A DNA stretch of 23,136 bases. Source: Sphaeroforma arctica JP610 (taxonomy: Eukaryota > Opisthokonta > Ichthyosporea > Ichthyophonida). The position numbers and the translations under genes are program-made. Shown here piece after piece: positions 9,040-19,200 of the stretch; the first letter of the stretch is position 1, and every line of letters begins with the position of its first letter. The stretch lies in assembly GCF_001186125.1 (NCBI RefSeq), contig NW_014040437.1, positions 46,627-69,762 of the forward strand, written 5' to 3'. The notes under the pieces were generated by a model. That model made no database searches and was not told the origin of the DNA. It saw only the letters and a list, made by a program, of their open reading frames with translations.

Positions 9040-10671
9040 TAGCTTACTTTTGCAAGTAAATATAAAGCTTTACCTATGCGATGCCTGTTTATTATATGCA
9101 CATACATATATAAAGTATTTTTTCGACAAAAATATATAAAATCTCAAATTCATGACCTCACGGGCCCACAGGCCCAGTGGCCCAGAGTCTCCAGTCTCCC
9201 CAGCCATTCAGGAGTCAGCAAATACAGCCATCACTCTAAATACCAGCCATGCGTTTTTGCATCATCCGTTTTCTGGAGTACCGAACCTCTCTCTATATAT
9301 ACTTTATAATATTAAATATGACATTAAGTACAGAATGCACATGTAAGTACTGTATAGTAGACTACAGTATAGTAGATACTGTATGTACATGCGATGTCGT
9401 ATGACGGCACAGTATGTAAATACATACGCTTCAACAACAAGTGGATATATTTATAATTAGTAGAGCTGAAACGTAAAGTACACCCTGTCAGTGTGTTCAT
9501 CGTAGCAGGTGGGGCTACCTGGAGTATATGAACACTTTCCAGCTAGGATTCATTGCCACAGCGATGTTAGTAATCTATAAACCGTACGATAGGCTGTATA
9601 TACCCATATGTACCCATATTAACATCGAATGAATGTTGTCAAAAAATATCAGGAAAATTATTGTTGCCTTGAGTTGCAATGGAATGAATTAAAACCCACA
9701 CGACTTCGTAGTTTTGACTGTGTAGTGTCAGTGATTTTGTGTGACAAATGATAATGATAGCATTGTTAACGACATAAGATCGAAGGTTCGATGTATCCAA
9801 TATCACTACTCTTTGACTCGTAAATAATTTCACTCTTTGACTCTTGGTAGTGTATTGTCAATATTCAGTGCTACCAAATGATGATTCTCGGCAGTACAAC
9901 CCCACTGCATCATCGTAGCCAAATAACTAATAAAAGCTGGATGGTATAATTTCAATGTTTCAGTGGAAACATACTGCGCTGAAGGGCAAATATGTGTTGG
10001 CTGTGCTTGACCACAGGTGTGTAGCTCAGAGTCTTGCCGAGTTGTAAGGGCCATTTCTGATGCGGATCCGGGAATTGGTATTATTGGGGATTGAGCTTGT
10101 TGGTGAGATGGTCTTAGAATATAACGTTGTATAGCGGTCTGGCAACACAAACCTATCGCAACGATACGACGCGGTATATTCAATCACAGAACAGCGCTGT
10201 TGCTTGTACGATCTCGCACTGTCGAATGCGGACCAGTACACATCCGCTCTCACGCCTGGCAATGGCGTGTTTCCTTACTGGAGTAGGCTATGTTGAGCTG
10301 AGTTGGTGGCTTGCGATATGATGTGCTGCTGTTATAAAATCTGAAGCTCGTTTGGGATATAGTCGTGCATTGATATGTACTACATTCGTTTGGTGTTAGA
10401 TAGATAAAACGGCGTTCTGCGTGGCAGGGCATACATATGTTGTGTTTGTATAGATATCGCTTATCTGATGGTGTATTGTCAGCTCTAGTTGAGTCGAATG
10501 CGTCCCAATTCTCTACTTTACCAGGGCTGTTATTGTATCAACTATGTTCGATTCAGTCTCCTATCTGCTGGTTAGCACAGCATTGCGGTAAGTTCTTGTA
10601 GTAGGATCTCGTCACCATACGCTGATAAGTCGCGTGGCGGATGTTCAGTTGGGAGCAGTTGTGGACTGCCA
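9040..10671. other. Intergenic, no gene called; one unassigned open frame 10183-9830 minus
   Basis: Mostly AT-rich DNA with short palindromic runs (for example around 9345-9395, built from TACTGTATAGTAG-like words). The minus-strand frame 10183-9830 (117 codons) has a mixed, protein-like composition, ending with a segment around TLKLYHPAFISYLATMMQW, but no motif was recognised and no convincing splice partners were found. It may be an exon or chance. Confidence 0.35.
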
Positions 10672-10953
10672 ATACATATAAACATAATTGTTGCAATATG
10701 AAAGTCTACGTCCACAAGTGTTGGTGTATGGTTGCTCTGTGCACGATTGCTTTATCATATATATCAACGCAATTGTTGCCATATGACAATAATCTGCGTT
10801 TACAAGCGTTGGTGCATGGTTGCTCGTGCACGTTTGCTCTAGACGCACAATTGCTCTAGACGCACAATTGCTCTATAATATATATAAACAGAATTGTCGC
10901 CACACGAAAGTCCTGCTTCCAGAAGGGTTGGTGCACGAGTGCTTTATAGCTCA
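10672..10953. repeat. Three diverged tandem units of about 85 bp with a nested 17-bp duplication
   Basis: Each unit starts with an ATATATA-type run, then an AATTGTTGC-like word, then a segment around GTTGGTGCATGGTTGCTC. Units begin near 10672, 10757 and 10877. Unit 2 is lengthened by a duplicated 17-bp word, TCTAGACGCACAATTGC, near 10841-10876. Confidence 0.75.
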
Positions 10954-11021
10954 GCGGAACACCAAGCACAGTCACGACACAAAGTTTTGATAGACTGTGA
11001 CCCCAACTCTCAAAATACTCT

Positions 11022-11061
11022 TGTCCCGGTTTCAGGTTTATTGTCCCGGTTTCGGGTTTAT
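11022..11061. repeat. 20-bp tandem duplication containing a minus-strand AATAAA
   Basis: TTGTCCCGGTTTCAGGTTTA is followed directly by a copy with one change. The junction forms TTTATT at 11037-11042, i.e. AATAAA on the minus strand. Confidence 0.85.
11037..11042 (-). promoter_or_regulatory. Possible polyadenylation signal of the FAM135-like gene
   Basis: AATAAA on the minus strand, about 180 nt after the stop codon at 11223-11221. Position and orientation fit a 3' UTR. No cleavage site can be identified from sequence alone. Confidence 0.45.
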
Positions 11062-11220
11062 GATCGGCTGCGTGCTTGGAATGGGCCACTGAGCGGTATA
11101 ATATTACACCTGTCTATCAAACACTAGTGCCTTAGGTACAACACAAAGAAGCTGCTATGTCATCAATCAACCACACCGGAATGTCTACGGTCGACAGTCT
11201 ACACCCGTAGGCCACCCAGA

Positions 11221-12395
11221 TCAGCTGAAGTGACACGCGACCCGAGCGAACAGCATGTGCACTATAGGGATGTTATCTAGCAGGCCCGTGTGCACCGCAC
11301 GCCCCAGCATGTCCGCAAACAACCCCTTGTACGACTGAGGGTATATCATCTCCAGTCGCATCAACAGCTCCGTATGCGCTGCGTCGGCTCCGATAGTCTG
11401 GGCGGCGGTGCTTGCACACCCGGTGCGTGGGCGTGGGTGTGTTTCTCGTGTGCGCATCTCTGCGGTGGTGTCGTCTGTCAGCTGGAGTGGCGTATGTCGT
11501 GCACATCCACCGGTGGCGGCAGATCCATCTGTGGCAATACTCACACGCACACCCCCATGAGAGGCTCCTCCGTCACACCCACCCCTACAGTCAACACTCA
11601 TGGCCTCCAACGGTCGCAGCGCCGCGTGTGCACTATTGTGGCTGAGCATAGCGCAAGTGCCTTCCCTTGAGCACGTGCTTGTCTCACCGTCTCGTGGTGC
11701 GTACGCTTCAGAGCCAAACCAGTGGAGGTCCCGTCCCCGCTCCAGCGAATCCATACTCCCCACCTGGTCCGTACAGTGCGACGTGATCGTCGGCCCAGAA
11801 CACACCCCGTCTAGTATCGGCTCAGCACTACTAGTCAGTGGCACGGTACAATGGCATGCACACCCCTTGTGTGCTTGTGGTATACTCCCCTTACCCACCC
11901 CACTCGGTGCACCGCTTAGAGGGCTGTCCGCAGAAGTAGGGGCCGTGTCTGAGTCCCCTCTCGCAACTGCACCCGAAATACACACCGGTTGTACGCACGT
12001 ATACTCCAAGCGATGGGCGCACCCAGTACACCCAGCCCTGCACGCGCACGAGCACATGTGGGCTCGGGTCGTCTCTATTTCGTTCTCACTTTCCCAGTGC
12101 TGCACAATAGGCGTCAAGATAGCCCTGGCCATCTCCGAGTCGGCTTGTGGTCCTAAGCTAGTCACATCGTTGGCGGTGCCTGTATTGGCACTCGCATCCT
12201 GCTGTGGGCGTGCGTGTGTGTGTGTCTGTGCACCTGCTTGTGCCGAGGTAGGGGCAGCACCAATGGTGTTTGTGGACGCTGGGTTCGCCTCGGCCGTGGT
12301 CATGGCTTCGTTGGAATGGATCAGGGCCGAGTGTACTGGGACGTAGCCGTCCAGACGGGTGGCGACTAGAATGACGGTGCGGAACACTCCCAGCC
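11221..12395 (-). CDS. FAM135-like exon 11: Asp/His of triad, Cys-rich insertion, C-terminus
   Basis: Acceptor GCGGTTGTTCAG before 12395 supplies GG to complete the codon begun in exon 10. FRTVILVATRLDGYVPVHSA holds the triad Asp (12351-12349) and His (12333-12331). ADSEMARAILTPIVQHW matches the family's S-E-M-x-x-N-L-L helix. An insertion of about 220 residues follows, rich in Cys, Ser and Thr (CSCACRAGCTGCAH; GCACHC; CRGGCDGG). The C-terminus GRAVHTGLLDNIPIVHMLF, ending ARVACHFS, matches the end of other FAM135 proteins, so the stop at 11223-11221 is the natural one. Confidence 0.86.
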
Positions 12396-13201
12396 CTGAA
12401 CAACCGCAGGACGGGACAGTGGCGTCAGGGGAGTCAATGGGCGGGTCACTCAACGTGATAAAAGCGTATAAACGAACGTGATAAAGCGTTTATAAAAGCG
12501 TATACGTCGTAGTAGGCAATCTGTGGTGTACAAACGCACATGGCCATGGTAGCCATAGCTACCTCATTGTAGCCACTGCTTATACTCACTCACTTTCGCG
12601 GAAGTAGTAAAAGTGTGTGCAGATTGAAGAATGTGACAATGACACCCTTGGTGCACGCATAGTCGCCTACTTATACCCACTCGCTGTCACGAAGTAGTAA
12701 ACGTTTATACTGATTAACGCACACGACGAAGACATCCTTGGTACACGTATAGTCACCTACTTATACTCACTCACAGGATGTCGCGAAATTGTAAACGTGT
12801 GAGCACATTGTATCCGCATACCGACAGGGTGATGAGCTAGACGGTACAGTAACGAGTCCTCTACGCGACCACCATCGGCACGTTTGAGCTGAGCGATGCT
12901 GTCAGATCCGTTGAAGTTGGACAGAAACCACAGCCCAAACCCAACAAGAGGCGATACGGCGTGTGTGGGTGTGCCTGTGCACGTGTATGTGAGTGAGTGA
13001 GTGAGTGAGTGAGTGAGTATATAAATATATATATATATATATATATACATATACGTATATATATATATATATATATAGTGCGTGAGTGAGTGGATGAGTG
13101 AATGGGTGAGTGAGTGAGTGAGTATGTAAGTGGGTTTGGGATTTTGTTGGCGAATGGGTGAGTGAGTGAGTGAGTGCGAGAGTACGAGTGTGAGTGAGTA
13201 A

Positions 13202-13239
<38 letters not shown>

Positions 13240-16200
13240 CGCGAGTGAGTGAATGAGTGAATGGGTGAGTGAGTGAGTGAGTATGTAAGTGGGTTAGGGA
13301 TTTTGTTGGCGAATGGGTGAGTGAGTGAGTGAGTGAGTGAGTACGAGTGTGAGTGAGTGAGTGAGTGAGTGCGAGAGTACGGGTATGAGTGAGTGAGTGA
13401 GTGAGTGAGTGCGAGTATGAGTGTGAGAGTGAGAGTGTGAATGAGTGAGTGAGTGTGTAAGTGGGTTAGGGATTTTGTTGCGCGCGTGTGTGCATGTGCC
13501 TTTGTAGCTACTAGAGGGCATGTATGTCACGCGTGTATGTGGACAGCTATTAGTTCGGCTTAGTTGCTGACCGGGGCTTTCACAGACGTACCCGGCATTC
13601 CGCTGGCCGTAGGCTACTGCACCATCAAACAACAATAGTCCGGCGCAGACACACCGGGAACCAATCCGGCATGGGCACACGCAGGCGAGTATATCAAAAT
13701 ACACAAATAGTTATAAGATACGACATCGGAATGCGACATATATGAACATTGTGAAAGGTTGTAGATGATCAAGTAGTACATCTGCCTGGGTGTATATACT
13801 TTGAAACCATCTACACGTACGTACTATGCACGAGGCGACAGACAAAGGCGAATAGACACGCGGATGCACTCTTGTTTAGCCTCTACACGCAACCAAACAT
13901 GCATAGGAAGACACTGACAAGACACCCGACATACCCAGATGGGGACCAGCGAGCGACAGGAACGTACGACAAAGCGGCAGGAAGGGTCGGAAATGCGACA
14001 ATGTTACACACAGCCTGACCACCAGCGCACCCTGTGAATGGGCGATGAAGCTGATGGCACAGACGTTGGCCCCACGCTTGGTCCTCAACTCTTGCTCGCA
14101 CTCGATAATCTCCGAACAGAGCCGGGCTGCCTGTGTGCATGGTTTGGGCAGTAGTTAGTGGAAGTGTGTGTGTGTGTGCATAGACGCATAGGCGCGTACT
14201 GTATTGTTGGTGAACTCTATCTACATAAGTGGTGTAGTATGCTTTGGTGTGTGTAGCTGGTACTGATGTATCTATACTCACATGTAAGCTAAAATGCACT
14301 CTATGCAACGCAGTCTACGGTGCACGGGCGTGCGAGGAGTACTGCAGCTGCGTGGGTCATGTACATGCTATAGTGGTGCTGAGTGAGTGGGCATGAGCCG
14401 GTGCGAGTTTATGACCCCAGGGCTCATCGATCCTGAAACGTATATGTACGCGGTGTGTTTACGCGCAGGCTATGGTTATGGTCGTGTGCTCGCACGTGTG
14501 CGGGGGCTGTTGTAAGTATACACACTCATTAACATGCGTGATACGAAGGAGTTGTGACGAACTTAAACGCAAAGCCGGTGCTTAGCCGGTGCTTTTGACT
14601 GCTTAATGCGATAGAGCATCGCTGTGTGGCATGTACCAATACGTTTGTTAGGGGGAACGCGTGTGTCAATATTCGTACTGTAAAGTTTCAGAAGGTGCGT
14701 GGACCATAACTAACTAACTGTGCCGATCAAACGGGTGAGTCTGCATGTACTTAGCTCTGGCAATGGGGGCCAGAGTAGTCATGCAGGAATGCGTAATACG
14801 TTAAACGCAATCGATTTGCTTTGCATTTATCTCCCATATGTCGCCTGCCCACGCATCGGCGCACTGACACAGGCGCTATATATTTGCACAAGTAAATACA
14901 TACAAAACCCCACCAAACCAAAAACATAAACGCATGTGTATACCTCTCCCTACATCCTTATTACAGTCACACACCTATGTAACACACACACACACCTATG
15001 TAACACACACACACCTATGGAACAGACACACACACCTATGTAACACATACACACACCTATGTCACACACACACACCTATGTAACACACACACATACACAC
15101 AACCATCCGGCAGCGGTGGTCCTACCTGTGTGGGCAGTGAGTCGTACGTCTTGTCCTCATTGGCTTTGGACAGTAGCAGGTGCAGCTTCGCAGTCGCGCG
15201 CGACCCATTGCATATGCTACGGCGTCGCAGCAGTGCGGCATACACTCGGAAGTCATACCGCGAGCCAGCCAGGCCATGCACCAAGACCACCACGTGCATC
15301 TGAGGCGTGGCCACGTGTTCGTTGGGTGCGTGCGAGTGTGCCGTCTGCAGGTCCACGAGTGTCTGAGCTGGCTGTGGTAGTGGGTGTTGTGTGCGCGTGT
15401 CCTCTGTATGGGTGGGGTCGGGTGCGTGTGGCATCGTCCTAGCATATTTCCCCGTGCTAGCGTGAGGCGACTCAGGCATACTTGTACGTGTGGGGGGACC
15501 AGCGTCGTGGTGTGTTCGCGCACACGTGTGTGCATCAGTGCACACGTGTGCCGCGTTTGGCATCGTGTTCCTGGTATACGCATTGGCGTGCGAGTCACTC
15601 AGATACGTGCACACACCCACCCCACAGCCTCTCCCCCGCTCCTTCTCGCGCCTGCGCTGCGCCTGGTCGCGTCTGTGCTGAGTGTGCACATGCATGCACG
15701 GGGTGTGTGGGGGCTTGGCCTGGGTCTTGGGCTGGTTCGGTTGGGTGTGCATGTGTCTTTGCTGTGCCACGTGGCCGTACACGTCCTCGTACATCGCCGG
15801 CATTGGTGTGGCGTCGAAAGTGTCGTCCACCGCGCTCACGAAGGTTCCGCGCCATTCGCAGCGGTGGTTGCATGTTCTATTTATAGATCCATGGGTGCTG
15901 ACGCTGGAATCGGCCGACGTACTATCTTCTGATGGGCTCTTGGCGGTTTCCGATACCGAGATATATGCGGGAGCATTTTTCAGGCAGTCAGTGCTGGCTG
16001 GAACCAGCCCAGACGGTTTTGCGATAGATTCCAAACTACCTGTGCCACTCCCTGGTTCACATATGGGGGGTTCGGATACGCCTGTAGTACATTCAGATCC
16101 GCTTGCGAGATGGGTACGTCCCAGTGCGCTCGCTAAACCGCGAGTGATGTCTGAGCTCTCAACTGCGCCTGAGCTGCCTAGAGGTCCAACCTCTGTACCT

Positions 16201-19200
16201 TTACAGTCACGTGTGCCGTTGTGGATCTCAGGAGGCTCCTCGCTGCTGTCACACCCGTCACTAGTAGTTTCCGTATACGTATTCTTCGTTGCCGCTTGCG
16301 CTGGTGCACTAAGGCTCTGACTAAGCAGCTCTGCCTCAAGTGTCCCGCTGTTATCTTGACTACCACTGCCCCTTTCCAGCGTGTCTTGTTCAAGCTTGCC
16401 TTGTTTTTCCCGTGTTCTGTTCTTGAACGCGATCGCATGTGGCGACGCCCCAGGCACATAGGTCGTGTGTGTCTTTGTTCGGTCTCCCACAATCAGTGGG
16501 AGAGCCGCATGCGCTGAGCAGTCCGCACAATTCACCTGGCGATGGCTTGGCGAGCGCATGTCCCACTCCTCGTCTATGTGTGTACCAACAGCAGTGTTTA
16601 TACTCGCCTGTGCCTGCCCAGACACGCTTTCAGTCATATCATCGGACGCCTTAGCCACCAGTTGTGTGTTGTGCCCTGCAAGCGTCTCTTGTCTGGGCAT
16701 ATTTAGGGTGGCTGTGGTACTACGCACCTCACCGCTTGTGGCTGTGGTACTACGCACCTCACCGCTTGTGCTCACCCCTGCGTGTGCCTCTACGTGCCTA
16801 GTTGTTGTGACAGCATGTCCAGATTCTGCCCATTCAGTGCGTTGCGTGTGCTCCTCGGTCCCAGGCCTAGTTATATCTGGGTGCGCGTGTGCAGTACCAT
16901 ATGCGCATGTGGCGACGTGTCCCGGTATCTGGTCAGAGGTGAAAGCTGAACGGGCGAGCTCATTCGCTGCTGAGTGCATGCTCCGAACCTCGGGAACAGT
17001 ACCACCTCCCTGCGCAAGCGCATGTGCACGTGCTTGATCATCTGCGGCTTTTGTAGCGAAGGACGCTCGGTATGCCCCCAGAGGAATGTGCTGCCTGTAT
17101 GCCAGGCAACTGTGGTGAGACGAGAACCAGAGTGTGTTGAGTTGCTATATATGGTTGGCATTTGCTTCGATCGTCTTCTGAAACAGGCCGTAACGGGCCC
17201 ATGTCGAAGAGAAGCAGGTGCATGTAGGTAGATGATGCTGATTGTACATGATAGTGTCACGAGTGATAAGAAGGATAACCAGGTAAGCTCACAATCGCTG
17301 GTGGACAGGTGAGCTGGGAAAACACAACATAGTGAGCAGTGTTGCTAGTTGTTCCATAGGCATGGTGTGTTGATAAGTGCTCCTGGCCGGTTAAAAACCA
17401 TAATGTATCGTGATCAATGCCAGCACTTACTAGGTATTTGCAACAGAGGGCGTAGTAGGAATAAAGGCCACGTGCGTATGCTGGTCACCGTATTGGGCGA
17501 CGTGAGATTCATACACTGGCACATAATAAAAAGCACAAAATAGGACAAACAAATACGTACTGAACCAAATAGGACAGTTCGGGACAAAGAACTCCGCCGG
17601 TGCAAATAGAGACGAACATACGTCCAGGGCAGACATTTATGGGTGTATATATAGCCCTCTAACAAAACGCGTCGCTTGCTACACACCTGCGCGGATTGTC
17701 TCTAGCCTCATGCCATGTACTGCTGAGTTGGGAGCGGTAGAGGTTCTGGTGGCGCTGTGTGGTATGCACACGGGATATTACGGAGAATTCATACGGGAGC
17801 ATGAGCATTTGGGTGAACATTGGTAGAGGAATCAGTATTATCTCATGAGAGAGCTTGTAGTACAGCTATCCAGGGGGCATGTCCAAGATCAACAGGCAAC
17901 CAGTTTCAAGATGGGAGAAACAGTTGTTGGCACAGCTACGTACACCAAAAAGGCATGTGTAAGAAAAGCAGTGGTAGAAATATGCCAGAGATCACTTAGG
18001 TGGAACACATGGCATGTACTCAGGGAAGGGGTGCATGTGCGTACCAAATATTGAGGTTGGCGTTGACGAGCCATAACAGGAAGCGGGAAAGACATATGCT
18101 TGCAAGAAAGAGCGGGAAAAATATATGCTTGCGAGAAAGAGCGGGAAAGACATGTGCTTGCGAGAAAGAGCGGGAAAGACATATGCTTGCGAGAAAGAGC
18201 GGAAAAGACATATGCTCGCGAGAAAGAGTGGGAAAGACATATGCTTGCGAGAAAGAGTGGGAAGGGCATATGTTTGCGATAAAGAGCGGGAAAGAATATG
18301 CTTGCGAGAAAGAGTGGGAAAGACATATGATTGCGAGAAAGAGTGGGAAACGACATATGCTTGCGAGAAAGAGCGGGAAACACATATGCTTGCGAGAAAG
18401 AGTGGGAAAGACATATGCTTGCGAGAAAGTGGCTGAAACAATCGAACGAAGTGCGCAGAAGCCTCACAGATGGACACACTCACGAGCACAGCAAGCACTT
18501 GTACCATGTACATACATGGGCCATGGTCTTCTCAATTGAGCCGAGGTAGACGCAGCGGTCTGGCGTGAAGTCATCGCTCATCTCCACAAACAGCGCGCTC
18601 AGCTGTCGGCTGAGGGACGTCAAATGCGCCACAATCACTGCGCACACTCTCTGCTCACGCGCACGTCTACACGACCCATGGTCACGCTCTGCAGTACACA
18701 CTCGTACCACGCGTTGTGGGGTGTCTGAGTTGGGCTCGCCCGCATTAGTAGAAGACTGTGGGGCTGTTTTGGCCCCATCGGGACCCAAACGGTCAGTGGG
18801 TGTTTCTAAAGTGTTGAGTGGTGCGTGTGACTCATCACTGGTCTGATCCACACCGCCGTCGCCATGGCAACCCGCCTGCACGGCACGTTGCACCGCTGAC
18901 CACAGCACATGCTGCAGCTGCTCATAGTAGTCCGAGTGTTTGGGCTTGCGCTCTGGGTAGGGAATACCCTGAGTGGTCTGTGGTTGTCTGTGGGCCTCAC
19001 GGGTGGTGTGGGCGTGTGTGGGCGTGCCCTGCATACTGTGTGCGTATGCACGAGCGCTGCCAACTGGGTTCTTTGGTTGTATGCGTGTGCCATGCGTGGC
19101 TTGGTCGTGTGCGTCGCCTGACAATACACCTGTCTTGTATGTCTGTGGTTCTGCACTATCTGATTCACCAGCGCCTTCTCCTGGCCTCTCCGGTTGCTGC

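Noticed and set aside
11600-12346. Plus-strand frame of 248 codons
   Set aside because: Antisense shadow of exon 11, whose minus-strand reading matches the FAM135 family at both ends.
13450-13480. GGGTTAGGG as a telomere-like sequence
   Set aside because: A single occurrence inside a GAGT composite repeat, not a TTAGGG array.
13294-13704. Minus-strand frame ending in many THSLTHS units
   Set aside because: Translated GAGT array in an intron; the preceding part has no similarity to the family.
15384-16320. Several long plus-strand frames over exon 8
   Set aside because: GC-rich low-complexity coding DNA leaves the opposite strand open; none has a motif, while the minus strand ends in the esterase block.
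18083-18430. Regular 29-bp repeat that might be a CRISPR array
   Set aside because: Units are contiguous with no spacers, the context is a eukaryotic intron, and the copies drift gradually.
17889-18539. Long overlapping frames on both strands rich in RERVGKTYACEK- or FPLFLASICLS-like words
   Set aside because: They are generated by the 29-bp tandem repeat, which is free of stops in many frames. They sit inside the intron between exons 6 and 7.
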